64,000 bases of DNA from an uncultured Rhodospirillales bacterium (GCA_945957125.1 CAMFJT010000004.1:1-64000); one strand, 5' to 3'. Shown: positions 16,018-25,762, counted from the stretch's first letter. Translations and numbers: made by a program. Notes: generated from the sequence alone by a model not told the origin.

Positions 16018-17205
16018 TCACTGTCCTGTTCCGAGACCGGGCGGCGTCTTGTGCCAAGCCTGCCCGCTGAGCGCCTGCTGCTCGCCGTAGGCGTAGAGCG
16101 CACGCATATAGGTCTGGTCGAACTGACCCGACCTCGGGGTCGTGAAGTCCGAGCCGATATAGGCCAGATTGTAGTCGACCTCGTCGCGCAGGCTGATGAA
16201 ATAGGTGCGCACCACGTCGTTGCGACCGCTCGACGACAGCATCGTGTCGATCGCCCGCGCTGCGATCGACAGCGTGCGCCGCTCACTCGCGGCATAGTCC
16301 GGATCGAGCCGTGCGTTGCGGATGATATAGGCGGTTCGCGACCGGGCGAGGCCGCTGTCCGACACGTCGACCGACGCAGGATAGAGGAAGAGCTGCGCGA
16401 TCGCGCCGCCGTCGACATGCATCTCCTGGTACTTCTTGCCGTCGACTTCGACGTCGACGAAGACCGGCTGGAAGGCCCCCGGGATCGCCGCCGACGCCCG
16501 CAGGATCTTGCGAAACAGCTCGAGCGCGCCGGGATGGCCGCTCGCCGCGATTGCGCCGATGTTCCAGATCACCGGGCGCTGCGCATCGAGATCGGTCGTG
16601 CCGATCAGCAGCAGGCGCCCTTTCTGGTACTCCGCCGCGATCGCATCGAGCATCTTCTGGTCCGCGTAGGTGCTGATGATCTGAGCGAGAGGACTGGTGT
16701 CGGCCATGGCATCGTCGAACAGCGCGGCGGAAAGCCCGCGGAGGCGATAGACCCTTTCGGGCGTCATGCTGGTATAGACCTCGCGCAGGGCGGCGTCGTA
16801 GTTGGGCCCGAGGAAGGCGAAGGGCGCGATCAGCGCCCCGGTGCTGACGCCCGTCACCATCTTGAACTCCGGTCGCGTGCCGGACCGCGTCCAGCCGTTC
16901 ATCAGGCCGGATCCGAAGGCGCCGTTGTCGCCGCCGCCGGAGACCGCCAGATAGGTCACCGGAGGTAGCCGCGTCGTCGACTGGCCGGCGGCGCGCAAGG
17001 CCGCCTTCTCGCGCTCGATCGCCCGCAACGCCTCCTGGATCATCGCCGCGGGGTCGCCATCGGCATAGAAGCGTGCATTGGCGATGCCGAGCGGCTGGGC
17101 GCGCTCGGTGTAGCCCTGCGGCACGGCCGCCCCGCGCTCGGGAATCGAGCAGGCGACGGTGCCCAGGCACAGAATCGCGACGGCTATCAGGCGGTGCAGT
17201 TTCAC
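16018..17205 (-). CDS. Patatin-like phospholipase, probable lipoprotein
   Basis: 395 residues. A GTG start at 17205 is preferred over the TTG at 17211 because GGGGGAG then lies eight bases upstream. A signal sequence with a lipobox-like end (GTVAC, Cys19) suggests lipid anchoring. Patatin features follow: the oxyanion loop SGGGDNGAFG (89-98), the nucleophile elbow GVSTG with Ser121, and the catalytic-Asp motif DGG in HVDGGAIAQ. The expected activity is acyl-ester hydrolysis at the envelope. Its stop is about 45 bp from the DUF4239 start on the same strand. Confidence 0.85.
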   Translation of the reverse strand: MKLHRLIAVAILCLGTVACSIPERGAAVPQGYTERAQPLGIANARFYADGDPAAMIQEALRAIEREKAALRAAGQSTTRLPPVTYLAVSGGGDNGAFGSGLMNGWTRSGTRPEFKMVTGVSTGALIAPFAFLGPNYDAALREVYTSMTPERVYRLRGLSAALFDDAMADTSPLAQIISTYADQKMLDAIAAEYQKGRLLLIGTTDLDAQRPVIWNIGAIAASGHPGALELFRKILRASAAIPGAFQPVFVDVEVDGKKYQEMHVDGGAIAQLFLYPASVDVSDSGLARSRTAYIIRNARLDPDYAASERRTLSIAARAIDTMLSSSGRNDVVRTYFISLRDEVDYNLAYIGSDFTTPRSGQFDQTYMRALYAYGEQQALSGQAWHKTPPGLGTGQ

Positions 17206-17293
17206 GTACAAATCTCCCCCTTCGGCCAGCGGCGCTCATGCGGCCCTCTCCCCGAGCGCTCGCCCCATACAATATTCAATCGTTGGCGCAGCC

Positions 17294-18244
17294 TCAACGC
17301 GCGCCGTCGACCTGCGGCATCACCTCGGTGGCGAAGCGCTGCAGACGCTCGATGCTGGCGGCGATGCTCTCGCTGCGGAAGTCGAAGATCAATTCGTGCA
17401 CGCCGATCGCGGCGAAGTCGCGGATGTCGCCCGCGATCTCCTCCGCGCTCCCGGAGAAGCTGCGGCGATTGCCGTCGCGGTCCGGCACGCTCGAATCGTA
17501 GAGCGGCGCCTTGTAGGAGATGGTGAGGGCCGAGAAATCTCGCCCCTCCTCTTCCGTCAGCCGCTTCAGCGTCGCGAGATGGGTCCGCATCTCGTCCGGC
17601 GGCAATGGCGAGGCGGCGATGGCGCCGACCGGGTGCCAGCCGTCGCCGTGCCGCGCGGTGCGGCGCAGCGCGGCACGCGAATGGCCGCCGACCCAGATCG
17701 GGGGATGCGGCTTCTGCACCGGGAACGGCTCGCAACGGATGTCGGCAAACTTGTAGAATTGTCCGTCGAAGCTGGCCGGCGACCGCGTCCAGAGCTGCTT
17801 GAAGATCTCTATCCACTCGTCACTGACGGCGCCGCGCCGGTCGAACTCCGGGCTGTCGAGCGCCTCGAACTCTTCCTTGAGCCAGCCCACGCCGACGCCC
17901 AGCGTCACGCGTCCGCCGGACAGCACGTCGAGCGAGGCCACGATCTTCGCGGTGAGCACCGGGTTGCGATAGGGCAGCACGAGCACGGAGGTCACGAGAC
18001 GCAGCCGCTCCGTCGCGCCGGCGACGACCCCCAGGATGGAGAAGGTTTCCAGCGCGTCCCCGCCGCTCGGATGCTTGCGGTCGAGCGTATACGGATAGGC
18101 CGACTCGCTCTCGACCGGGAAGACGACATGATCGGCAATCATCGCCGAATGCAGCCCCAGCCGTTCGCCCTCGCGCGCCAGGGCAAGGACGCCGTCGCGG
18201 GTCGCGGTCGGGCCGCGGGTCGGAAGGTAGAAGCCGTAGCGCAT
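17294..18244 (-). CDS. Luciferase-like (LLM class) flavin/F420-dependent oxidoreductase
   Basis: 316 residues from ATG 18244; a TTG at 18268 would add eight residues. TIM-barrel luciferase-family features are MRYGFYLPTRGP, ADHVVFP, TERLRLVTSVLVLPYRNP, LGVGVGWLKEEFEALD and PPIWVGGHS. These are typical of the family annotated as F420-dependent, although FMNH2 is also possible in a proteobacterium. It probably oxidises or reduces a small organic substrate. It is divergent from the CMD-family gene at 18347, separated by about 100 bp. Confidence 0.83.
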   Translation of the reverse strand: MRYGFYLPTRGPTATRDGVLALAREGERLGLHSAMIADHVVFPVESESAYPYTLDRKHPSGGDALETFSILGVVAGATERLRLVTSVLVLPYRNPVLTAKIVASLDVLSGGRVTLGVGVGWLKEEFEALDSPEFDRRGAVSDEWIEIFKQLWTRSPASFDGQFYKFADIRCEPFPVQKPHPPIWVGGHSRAALRRTARHGDGWHPVGAIAASPLPPDEMRTHLATLKRLTEEEGRDFSALTISYKAPLYDSSVPDRDGNRRSFSGSAEEIAGDIRDFAAIGVHELIFDFRSESIAASIERLQRFATEVMPQVDGAR

Positions 18245-18346
18245 CGGAAGGCCCCGTATCGCCGTCAAAGGTCAGGCGAGTGTAGAGAGCAGGAGTGGAT
18301 TAGGCTCGCGCCGAATGCCGAGGCGCAGAGAGAGAGGGAGGGGATG

Positions 18347-19099
18347 ATGACCGATCGTGCTTCGTTGCGCGCCCAGGGTGAGGCAATGCGCCGGCGGCTG
18401 TTCGGCGACGGCGACGACGGCGCGCCGGCCAACATGCGTACGCTCTACACCGAGGCGGTCTACGGGGCGATCTGGAGCCGGCCGGGGCTGGCGCTGGAGG
18501 ACCGCATGATCTGCGCCCTGGCCGCCTTCGCCGCCGTGCAGCGGCTGCCCCGCCTCGGCCGCCATGTCGGCGCGGCCCTCGATCTCGGCCTGTCGGCACG
18601 ATCGATCGTCGAAATCCTCGTCCAGATCGGCATCTATGCAGGCTTCGCGGCGTCCGAGGAAGCAATCGCGGCGGCCGGCACGGTGTTCACCGAGCGCGGC
18701 ATCGCCATGCCGGACGAGACGGCTCGTGACGACTCGCTCGAAGCACTAAACGCGCGCGGCCGCGCGCTGATGCAGCAGCTCCATGGCGAGCGTGCCACCG
18801 GCGGCTACGCCGCGCCGGACAACAAGGTGACCGGCGCGCTCTATCCCCTGGCCATCCAGTATGGCTACGGCGAAATCTGGTTCCGGCCTGGCCTCGACCT
18901 GCGTCAGCGGGCGCTGGTCGCCGTCGCGGGATTCACCGCGCTGCGGCTCGACGGCCAGGTGAAGAAGTTCGGCCAGTCGGCGCTCAACATGGGGCTGAGC
19001 CGCACCGAGGTGATCGAGGCGGTGATCCAGACCGCGCCGCTTACCGGCTTTGCCCCCGCTCTCAATGCGCTCGGCGGGCTGAGCGAGGCTCTTGCCTGA
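18347..19099 (+). CDS. Carboxymuconolactone-decarboxylase-family protein, two CMD domains
   Basis: 250 residues. ATG 18347 is chosen because AGGGAGG is five bases upstream; the ATG at 18344 is almost on top of it. Two tandem CMD helical repeats are visible, about 30-110 and 150-245, each with a W-RPGL / LR-R-L--VA-F-A pattern (IWSRPGLALEDRMI and IWFRPGLDLRQRAL). Neither carries the AhpD Cys-x2-Cys redox pair, so a lactone or decarboxylase-type role is more likely than peroxidase. Its stop abuts the stop of the convergent ABC permease with no gap. Confidence 0.85.
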   Translation: MTDRASLRAQGEAMRRRLFGDGDDGAPANMRTLYTEAVYGAIWSRPGLALEDRMICALAAFAAVQRLPRLGRHVGAALDLGLSARSIVEILVQIGIYAGFAASEEAIAAAGTVFTERGIAMPDETARDDSLEALNARGRALMQQLHGERATGGYAAPDNKVTGALYPLAIQYGYGEIWFRPGLDLRQRALVAVAGFTALRLDGQVKKFGQSALNMGLSRTEVIEAVIQTAPLTGFAPALNALGGLSEALA

Positions 19100-19981
19100 T
19101 CACCGCTCGCGCATCTTGGGATCGATCGCGTCGCGCAGGGCATCGCCGAACAGGCTGAAGCCGAACACGGTGAGCGCGATGGCAAGGCCCGGGAAGATCG
19201 CGATCCACGGCGCGGTCGAGGCATATTCCTCCGCCCCGCCCTGCAGCATGAGACCCCAGGCCGGCGTCGGCTCCTGCACCCCCAGGCCCAGATAGGACAG
19301 CGACGCCTCGGCCAGGATCGCCTGGCCGACGAAGGCGGTCAGCATGATCAGGAACGGCGCCACCACGTTGGGCACCATGTGGCGCAGGATGATCCGGGCG
19401 TGGCTGAAGCCAGAGGTGCGCGCGGCGTCGATATAAGGCACCTCCCGGATCGACAGCGCGCTCGAGCGCACCACGCGCGCGCAACGCGGCACCAGCGGCA
19501 CGGTGATGGCGGCGATCACGTTCTGCACGCCGGTGCCGAAGATGGCGACCACCGCGAGCGCCATGATGATCAGCGGGAAGGCCATGAGGATATCCATCAC
19601 GCGCTGCAGCACGTCGTCGATCCAGCCGCCGAAATAGGCGCTGGCGACGCCCAGCACCAGGCCGAGGAAGCCGCCGACGAAGGCCGAGACGAAGCCGATG
19701 ATCAGCGCGGTGCGCGCGCCGTAGACGATTCGCGACAGCAGGTCCCGGCCGAACTGGTCGGTGCCCAGCCAGTGGGCCGCGCTGGGCGGCTCGGTCATGG
19801 CGGCGAAGTCGTTGGCGGTCGGGCTGTAGGGCGCGATCCATTCCGCCGACAGGCCGGCGATGGCGGCGATCACGACGATCACCAGCCCGAAGGTTCCCAG
19901 TGGCTGGCGGCGGGCGAAGCGGAGCGACGCCGCGAGCCAGGAGCGGCGGCGCACGGGCAGGTCGTCGGTGACGGCGGTCAT
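19100..19981 (-). CDS. ABC transporter permease, DppC/OppC type
   Basis: 293 residues with an N-terminal OppC-type segment, a first membrane span around residues 30-50, and the conserved HWLGTDQFGRDLLSRIVYGAR block. The inner-membrane permease domain carries the EAA loop (DAARTSGFSHARIILRHMVPN). Last gene of the five-gene leftward operon ATPase-ATPase-receptor-permease-permease (24637 to 19100), it forms half of the membrane channel of a nickel/peptide-family importer. Confidence 0.93.
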   Translation of the reverse strand: MTAVTDDLPVRRRSWLAASLRFARRQPLGTFGLVIVVIAAIAGLSAEWIAPYSPTANDFAAMTEPPSAAHWLGTDQFGRDLLSRIVYGARTALIIGFVSAFVGGFLGLVLGVASAYFGGWIDDVLQRVMDILMAFPLIIMALAVVAIFGTGVQNVIAAITVPLVPRCARVVRSSALSIREVPYIDAARTSGFSHARIILRHMVPNVVAPFLIMLTAFVGQAILAEASLSYLGLGVQEPTPAWGLMLQGGAEEYASTAPWIAIFPGLAIALTVFGFSLFGDALRDAIDPKMRER

Positions 19982-19995
19982 CGCGGGCGCTTTCC

Positions 19996-20967
19996 TCAGC
20001 CGAAGCGGATGCGCGGGTCGAGCCACGCATAGAGCACGTCGACCACCAGGTTGGTGACGACGAAGACGGCGACGGTCAGCATGACCAGCGCCTGGGTCAG
20101 CGTGTAGTCCTGATTCTGCACCGCCAGCACGAACAGCCGACCGATGCCGTTCAGGTTGAACACCTGCTCGGTCACCACAAGGCCGCCGATCAGGAACGCG
20201 AACTCCATGCCGATCAACGTCACCACGGGCAGCATCGCGTTCTTGAGCGCATGGCGGTTGATGATCAGCTGCTCGACCAGCCCCTTGGCGCGCGCGGTGC
20301 GGATATAGTCCTCGCGCAGCACTTCGAGCATGGCGGAGCGGGTCATGCGCATGGTCACCGCCGAGTAGCGGTAGCCGATGGTGATCGCCGGCAGGATCAC
20401 GATCGAGAGGTTGCCCCAAGGGTCGTCCCACAGCGGCACGTAGTCGATCGACGGCATCCACGGCGAGCCGAGCAGGTAGTGCGATACGTCGAGCACGATC
20501 AGGATCGAGAGGATGCCGAGCCAGAAGGACGGCGTGGCGATGCCGGCGATGGCGACCGTGCGCACGACATGATCGAGCCAGCTGTTCTGCTTCAATGCGG
20601 AGATGGTGCCGAGCGGGATGGCGATCGCCACCGCCACGATGGTGGCCAGCAGCGCGATCTCCAGCGACACCGGCAGGCGCGAGGCGATCTCCTGCACGAC
20701 CGGCTTGCCCGACCACATCGAGGTCCCAAAGTCGCCGATCGCGAAGCCGCCGATGAAGTCGAGGAACTGCAGCGGCAGCGACCGTTCGAGCCCGATCTGG
20801 GCATGGCAGGCGGCCAGCGCCGAGGCGCTGACCGTGCCGCCGCTGCCGCCCAGCCGGACCATGCAGATGTCGCCCGGGATCAGGCGCATCAGCAGGAACA
20901 CCAGCGCCGCCGCCCCGATCAGGGTCGGGATCGACAGCAGCAGGCGGTTCAGGATGTAGCGATGCAT
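19996..20967 (-). CDS. ABC transporter permease, DppB/OppB type
   Basis: 323 residues, starting MHRYILNRLLLSIPTLIG as DppB-like permeases do. The EAA motif region reads DYIRTARAKGLVEQLIINRHALKNA, and the domain ends with DVLYAWLDPRIRFG, the family-typical C-terminus. It sits between the receptor (18 bp upstream) and the second permease (14 bp downstream), forming the heterodimeric channel of the same importer. Confidence 0.93.
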   Translation of the reverse strand: MHRYILNRLLLSIPTLIGAAALVFLLMRLIPGDICMVRLGGSGGTVSASALAACHAQIGLERSLPLQFLDFIGGFAIGDFGTSMWSGKPVVQEIASRLPVSLEIALLATIVAVAIAIPLGTISALKQNSWLDHVVRTVAIAGIATPSFWLGILSILIVLDVSHYLLGSPWMPSIDYVPLWDDPWGNLSIVILPAITIGYRYSAVTMRMTRSAMLEVLREDYIRTARAKGLVEQLIINRHALKNAMLPVVTLIGMEFAFLIGGLVVTEQVFNLNGIGRLFVLAVQNQDYTLTQALVMLTVAVFVVTNLVVDVLYAWLDPRIRFG

Positions 20968-20985
20968 CGCCCGCGCTTCGGTGCG

Positions 20986-22596
20986 CTACTTGTCGAGCCA
21001 GACATTGGCCAGGTTGAGGTTCAGGTAGTGGCTGGGGCTGATCTTCCAGCCCTTCATGTACGACCGGTGAACGATGATGCGGCTCCACCACGGGGTCATG
21101 ATCGTGTCGACCTGGGTGTCGAGCGCGTAGGTCTCGAAGGCGCGCATCTTCTCGCGCTGCCGGGCCGGATCGGGCTCGCGCAGCATGGCGTTGTAGAGCT
21201 CGATCAGCTTGGGATCCTCGTAGCCGCCGTAGTTCTCGGGATAGACCGAGCGCGGCAGCACCTTCGCCACGTCGAGCAGCGGGTTGACCAGGTTCTGGCA
21301 ATTGAACTCGACGGCGACCTCGAAGGTGCCGGCCCGCAGGCCTTCGTAGAACGGCCCGGTGGGCAGCACGCGCTGGGTGACCTTGAGGCCGATCTTGCTC
21401 CATTCGTCGATCGCCCAGGTGGCGATGAACTTGTAGGGCTGGTCGACATTGCGGTTCATGAGCTCGAACTTCAGGCCCTCGGCGCCGGCTTCCTTGAGGA
21501 GCTTGCGCGCCTCGGCGCGCGCCTTCTCGATGTCGGTGCCGAAGCCCGCCATCTTGGTCAGCTCCTCCTTCGTCGCCGCCAGCGGCGAACCCGGGAAGAC
21601 CAGGCCGCCGACCGTGTGCACCGTGGCGATCTTCGACAGGGCCGGCGCGCCCTTCCACTGGTCGATCGCCAGCGCCAGCGCGCGGCGCACGCGCACGTCG
21701 TCGAACGGCTTCTTCTTCTGGTTCGGGGTCAGCAGGTTGACGCAGTTCCAGTCGCTGGTCTGTACCGTGACCTTGTCGCCCAGCTCCTTGACCAGCTCGT
21801 CGCGCGCCGACGGCGGCATGCCGCGGAACTCGGTGGCGGCTCGGTCGGCGCGGATGGCGTCGACCCTCACCGACTGCTTGGCCGCGAAGATGGCATTGAA
21901 GCCGTCGAGATAGGGCTGGCCCTCGTGATAATAGTCGGGATTGCGCACGCCCTTGATCGATTGGCCGATCTCGTAGCTCGAGAACTTGAACGGGCCGGAG
22001 CCCAGGACGTTCTTCTCGTACCAGGCGGGATCCTTCTCGAGGATGTCCTTCTTGTAGATGTAGGCGAAAGGATCGGCGAGCGCGGGCACGAAGGCGCTGG
22101 TGGCGAACTTCAGCTTGAAGACGACGGTCTCGTCGTCCGGGTTCTCCACCTTGTCGACCATGACCATGTAGGCTTCGCGCGCGCTCGACACGCCCTTGGG
22201 CGGATTGACGATGTACTGCCAGGTCCGCGCGACGTCGGCCGCGGTGAGCGGTGTGCCGTCGTGGAACTTGACGCCCTTGCGGATCTTGAAGGTGTAGGTC
22301 TTGCCGTCATCGGTCGGCTTCGGCATCTCGGTGCAGAGATCGCAGACGAAGTCGGTCGAGGAGGACGGGTTCTCGGGATTGATCGCGATCAGCGTGCTGT
22401 AGAACGGCGCTGTCGCGTGCAGCGTGGCGAAGGTGTTTTCCTTGTGCCCGTCGAGGCTGGGCGGCGCATCGGCCGGGATCATGTAGGTGAGCGTGCCGCC
22501 GCGCTTGGGTGTCTGGGCCGACGCGGGTGTCGCGGCCAGCGCCGCCGCCACGGCCATGGAGAGGCCGGCGGCCAGTCCTCGCAGGTGCGTCTTCAT
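20986..22596 (-). CDS. ABC transporter substrate-binding protein, family 5
   Basis: 536 residues from ATG 22596 with GGGAGGGAAC upstream. The signal peptide ends at TPASAQ (about residue 28). The mature protein has RGGTLTYMIPADAPPSLD and GKTYTFKIRKGVKFHDGTPLTAADV, the SBP_bac_5 signature. These periplasmic receptors bind peptides, opines, nickel chelates or related solutes. It lies between the ATPase and permease genes of the same operon, so it is the cognate receptor. The ligand cannot be predicted from motifs alone. Confidence 0.92.
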   Translation of the reverse strand: MKTHLRGLAAGLSMAVAAALAATPASAQTPKRGGTLTYMIPADAPPSLDGHKENTFATLHATAPFYSTLIAINPENPSSSTDFVCDLCTEMPKPTDDGKTYTFKIRKGVKFHDGTPLTAADVARTWQYIVNPPKGVSSAREAYMVMVDKVENPDDETVVFKLKFATSAFVPALADPFAYIYKKDILEKDPAWYEKNVLGSGPFKFSSYEIGQSIKGVRNPDYYHEGQPYLDGFNAIFAAKQSVRVDAIRADRAATEFRGMPPSARDELVKELGDKVTVQTSDWNCVNLLTPNQKKKPFDDVRVRRALALAIDQWKGAPALSKIATVHTVGGLVFPGSPLAATKEELTKMAGFGTDIEKARAEARKLLKEAGAEGLKFELMNRNVDQPYKFIATWAIDEWSKIGLKVTQRVLPTGPFYEGLRAGTFEVAVEFNCQNLVNPLLDVAKVLPRSVYPENYGGYEDPKLIELYNAMLREPDPARQREKMRAFETYALDTQVDTIMTPWWSRIIVHRSYMKGWKISPSHYLNLNLANVWLDK

Positions 22597-22646
22597 GTTC
22601 CCTCCCAATTCTTCGTTATCGATCGCGCTTCTTCGTTCGACCTTCC

Positions 22647-23642
22647 TCAATTCACCTCGCTGCAGGCCACCCAGTGGCCAGGACGCAGCTCGCGCAACTC
22701 GGGCCGCACCCGGCTGCAGCTCTCGACCGCCAGCGCACAGCGGGGATGAAAGACGCAGCCAGACGGCGGATTGATCGGGCTCGGCACCTCGCCCAGCACC
22801 GGCTGGAACGCGCGGCCCGCCTCGATCGTCGGATCGGGGATCGGCACGGCACCGAGCAGGGCGCGCGTGTAGGGATGCAGCGGATCGTCGAATAGCGCGT
22901 CGCAATCGGCCAGCTCGACGATACGGCCGAGATACATCACCGCCACCCGCTGGCAGAGATGGCGCACAACCGACAGATCGTGGGCGATGAACAGGTAGGT
23001 GAGGCCGAAGCGCTCGCGCAGGTCCTCCAGCAGGTTGATCACCTGGGCCTGGATCGACACGTCGAGCGCCGACACCGCCTCGTCGCAGACGATGAACTCG
23101 GGCTCCAGCGCCAGCGCCCGGGCGATGCCGACCCTCTGGCGTTGGCCGCCCGACATCTCGTGCGGATAGCGGTCGGCGAAGCTCGGATTGAGGCCGCAGA
23201 CCGAGAGCAGCTCGCGCACCCGCGCCGCGCGCCGGGTCGCGTCCGGCGCCAGACCGTGCACCATGATCGGCTCGCCGATGATGTCGCCCACCTTCATGCG
23301 CGGATTGAGCGAGCTGTAGGGGTCCTGGAAGATCACCTGGATGCGCCGCCGCAGCGCCAGCATGTCCCGCCGCGACAGCGTGCTGATGTCGACGCCGTCG
23401 TAGAGGATCGCGCCGGCCGTCGGCCGCTCGAGTTGCAGGATGCAGCGGCCGGTCGTCGTCTTGCCGCACCCGCTCTCGCCCACCAGGCCGAGCGTCTCGC
23501 CGCGCCGTAGCGCGAAGTCGATCCCGTCGACCGCCTTCACTTCGCCGATCTGCCGCCGCATCAGGATGCCTTCGGAGATCGGGAAATGCATATGCAGGCC
23601 GCGCACCTCGAGCAGCGGGCGGTCTGCGCCGGTGCCGCTCAT
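22647..23642 (-). CDS. ABC transporter ATP-binding protein, OppF/DppF type
   Basis: 331 residues; ATG 23642 overlaps the stop of the other ATPase (ATGA). Walker A GESGCGKT is at about 55-62, the Q-loop is [12 protein letters not shown], the signature [15 protein letters not shown], Walker [15 protein letters not shown] and the H-loop IAHDLS. The C-terminal oligopeptide extension with its cysteine-rich end (GCVFHPRC) is typical of peptide-family ATPases. It powers import together with the ATPase at 23639. Confidence 0.93.
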   Translation of the reverse strand: MSGTGADRPLLEVRGLHMHFPISEGILMRRQIGEVKAVDGIDFALRRGETLGLVGESGCGKTTTGRCILQLERPTAGAILYDGVDISTLSRRDMLALRRRIQVIFQDPYSSLNPRMKVGDIIGEPIMVHGLAPDATRRAARVRELLSVCGLNPSFADRYPHEMSGGQRQRVGIARALALEPEFIVCDEAVSALDVSIQAQVINLLEDLRERFGLTYLFIAHDLSVVRHLCQRVAVMYLGRIVELADCDALFDDPLHPYTRALLGAVPIPDPTIEAGRAFQPVLGEVPSPINPPSGCVFHPRCALAVESCSRVRPELRELRPGHWVACSEVN

Positions 23643-24637
23643 GCCGCGGCCTGCGCGGCGGATAGCTCGTTGCGACGGAAGCAGGCCGACTGGTGGCCCG
23701 ATGCGCCGGCCGGCTCGAGCGGCGGGCGCGCCTCGGCGCAGGCCGCGACCGCAAACCGGCAGCGCGGGCGGAATGCGCACCCGCCGTCGAGGCGCGTCAA
23801 GTCGGGTGGCTGGCCCTCGACGGGATCGAGCCGAGCCTGGCGCGGCCGGTCGAGTCGCGGCACCGAGCGCAGCAGCGCGATCGTGTAGGGATGACGCGGG
23901 TCATGATAGAGGTCGGCCGCCGGACCACTCTCCACGATGCGGCCGGCATACATGACGTTGACCCGACTGGCGTACCGCGCGACCACGCCGAGATTGTGCG
24001 TGATGATCACCAGCGCGACGTTCAGCCGGCGCGTCAGGCCGGTCATCAGCTCGAGGATCTGCGCCTGGATCGTCACGTCGAGCGCCGTGGTCGGCTCGTC
24101 GGCGATGATCAGCCGCGGCTCGCAGGTCAGCGCGATGGCGATCATGATGCGCTGCCGCATGCCGCCCGACAGCTGGTGGGGATACTGGCCCAGCCGGCGC
24201 TTCGGATCGGCGATGCCGACCAGGGAGAGGAGCTCGAGGGCACGCCGGTCGGCCGTCGCGCGATCGGCGCCGCGATGCTGCTGCAGCGTCTCGGTCATCT
24301 GGCGGCCGATCGTCAGCACCGGATTGAGCGAGGTCATCGGCTCCTGGAACACCATGCCGATCTCGCCGCCGCGCACCGCACGCATCTCCTCGGCCGAAAG
24401 GCCGAGCAGGTCGCGGCCGCCGAACAGGATCTGACCTTCGACGATACGTCCCGGCGGATCGGGAATGAGGCGCAGGATGGACATCGCGCCGACCGACTTG
24501 CCCGAGCCGCTCTCGCCCACGATCGCCACGGTCTCGCCGGCATCGACGGTGTAGGACACGCCGTCGACCGCGCGCACCAGGCCGGCGCCGGTCCGAAAAT
24601 GGGTATGCAGATTCCTCACGTCGAGGAGTGCCGTCAT
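23639..24637 (-). CDS. ABC transporter ATP-binding protein, OppD/DppD type
   Basis: 332 residues. ATG 24637 is chosen as it gives the standard opening [13 protein letters not shown]. Walker A GESGSGKS is at 41-48, the Q-loop [10 protein letters not shown], signature LSGGMRQR, Walker [15 protein letters not shown] and switch His ITHNLG. The C-terminal extension carries [11 protein letters not shown] with the Cys pattern of peptide-type ATPases. It is the first gene of the operon; its upstream region holds an AT-rich direct repeat that may be the operator. Confidence 0.93.
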   Translation of the reverse strand: MTALLDVRNLHTHFRTGAGLVRAVDGVSYTVDAGETVAIVGESGSGKSVGAMSILRLIPDPPGRIVEGQILFGGRDLLGLSAEEMRAVRGGEIGMVFQEPMTSLNPVLTIGRQMTETLQQHRGADRATADRRALELLSLVGIADPKRRLGQYPHQLSGGMRQRIMIAIALTCEPRLIIADEPTTALDVTIQAQILELMTGLTRRLNVALVIITHNLGVVARYASRVNVMYAGRIVESGPAADLYHDPRHPYTIALLRSVPRLDRPRQARLDPVEGQPPDLTRLDGGCAFRPRCRFAVAACAEARPPLEPAGASGHQSACFRRNELSAAQAAA

Positions 24638-24702
24638 AGGCCCTCGCAGCGTTTTCCGTCCCTGATCCACACCTTTTCGCCGCCCTTGTGCCGGGCGTAT
24701 TC

Positions 24703-24720
24703 AGCTTATTGTAAGCTTAT
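24703..24720. promoter_or_regulatory. Candidate operator/promoter: AGCTTAT direct repeat, 11 bp period
   Basis: AGCTTAT occurs at 24703-24709 and again at 24714-24720, one helical turn apart, in otherwise GC-rich DNA. The second copy is part of the palindrome TAAGCTTA. It lies about 66 bp before the start of the leftward ABC transporter operon, where a promoter or repressor site would be expected. No cognate regulator gene is adjacent. Confidence 0.4.
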
Positions 24721-24789
24721 CGCAAGGCGGAAGCGAGGGGGTGCGATGGGGCATCCGGCCGCGCCCCCGAGGCCCTGAGCCTTGGTCTT

Positions 24790-24853
24790 CATTGGACCGC
24801 GCACATCCTGCGCGCTCGAGCTCATGAGCGCGCAGGATGCGCGCGGTCCAATG
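24790..24853. repeat. Palindromic element, second copy of the GGACCGCG family
   Basis: Arms 24790-24816 and 24827-24853 are reverse complements over 27 bases with one mismatch; the 10 bp between them is also largely self-complementary. Each half holds GGACC, an internal hairpin (GCGCGCA-TCC-TGCGCGC in the right half) and TCATGA, the same design as the perfect palindrome at 12481. It lies just after the stop of the FAH-fold gene and upstream of the ABC operon, where it could end the 26751-24869 transcript. Confidence 0.88.
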
Positions 24854-24868
24854 AGCACGATCCGCGGA

Positions 24869-25762
24869 CTACGCCTTGTCTTGCCTGACCCGGTTGCTCA
24901 GCCGGCCGAGGCCGTCGATCTCGATCATCACGCGGTCGCCTGGGCGCAGGAACTTCGGCGGCGTGAAGCCGATGCCGACGCCGACCGGCGTGCCGGTCGC
25001 GATCACGTCGCCCGGCTGCAGCGTCATACCGGCCGAGAGCGTCTCGATCAGGGTCGGGATATCGAAGATCAGGTCGCGCGTATTGGCGTCCTGCCGCAGC
25101 TCGTCGTTGACCCAGCATCTGACACGAAGATTCTCCGGCTCGACCTCGTCGGCCGTCACCAGCCACGGTCCCATCGGGCAGAACGTGTCGAGCGACTTGC
25201 CGATGAACCATTGCTTGTGCCGCGCCTGCAGGTCGCGCGCCGTCACGTCGTTGACGATCGTGTAGCCGCAGACCTGGCCGTAGGCATCGGCCTTCGCGAT
25301 CCCCTTCCCGCCGCGGCCGATCACCACGGCGAGTTCGGCCTCGTAGTCGAGGCTGTCGCTGACGCCGGTCGGATAGAGGATATCGTCGCCGTCGGCGATC
25401 ACGCACTCGGGCGCCTTGGTGAACACGATCGGCGCGGCTGGAATGGCGTCGGCCGCCGAGCTGGCGCTGCTGTCGAAGCCACTGCGCGCGAATTCCTTCG
25501 CATGCTCGTGATAGTTCTTGCCGACGCAGAAGACGTTGCGCGCCGGGCGCGGGATCGGCGCCTCGATCCGGACCTCGGACACCGCTATTCCCTCGCCGGC
25601 GAACCGCGCGGCCTTCGCGATCGTATCGAGCTCGGGGATGATCGACAGCATGTCGCCGACCGGACGGCCGAGCATCTGCTCCAACAGCCAGATCCGGCCA
25701 AGTTCGGGGCGGATCGCACCGACCTTGCGATTTCCACGATACGTGATGGTCACGAGCTTCAT
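24869..25762 (-). CDS. Fumarylacetoacetate-hydrolase-fold protein
   Basis: 297 residues. ATG 25762 overlaps the stop of the quinone oxidoreductase (ATGA). Core FAH features are NVFCVGKNYHEHAKEF, the metal-binding DYEAELAVVIGR (acidic ligands), GYTIVNDVTARDLQ, KSLDTFCPMGPW, and GTPVGVGIGFTPPKFLRPGD. The family includes acylpyruvate hydrolases, 2-keto-4-pentenoate hydratases and oxaloacetate decarboxylases. The 297-residue length fits the two-part N-lobe/FAH layout of acylpyruvase or ureidoglycolate lyase-like members. Likely a C-C hydrolase or lyase in a meta-cleavage or related route. Confidence 0.88.
   Translation of the reverse strand: MKLVTITYRGNRKVGAIRPELGRIWLLEQMLGRPVGDMLSIIPELDTIAKAARFAGEGIAVSEVRIEAPIPRPARNVFCVGKNYHEHAKEFARSGFDSSASSAADAIPAAPIVFTKAPECVIADGDDILYPTGVSDSLDYEAELAVVIGRGGKGIAKADAYGQVCGYTIVNDVTARDLQARHKQWFIGKSLDTFCPMGPWLVTADEVEPENLRVRCWVNDELRQDANTRDLIFDIPTLIETLSAGMTLQPGDVIATGTPVGVGIGFTPPKFLRPGDRVMIEIDGLGRLSNRVRQDKA

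Noticed and set aside
20251-22749. Open frame of about 830 codons on the + strand opposite the ABC transporter genes
   Set aside because: The opposite strand holds permease and receptor genes with full family motifs. The + frame is rich in Arg, Asp and His and has no recognisable domain, as expected for an antisense shadow in GC-rich DNA.
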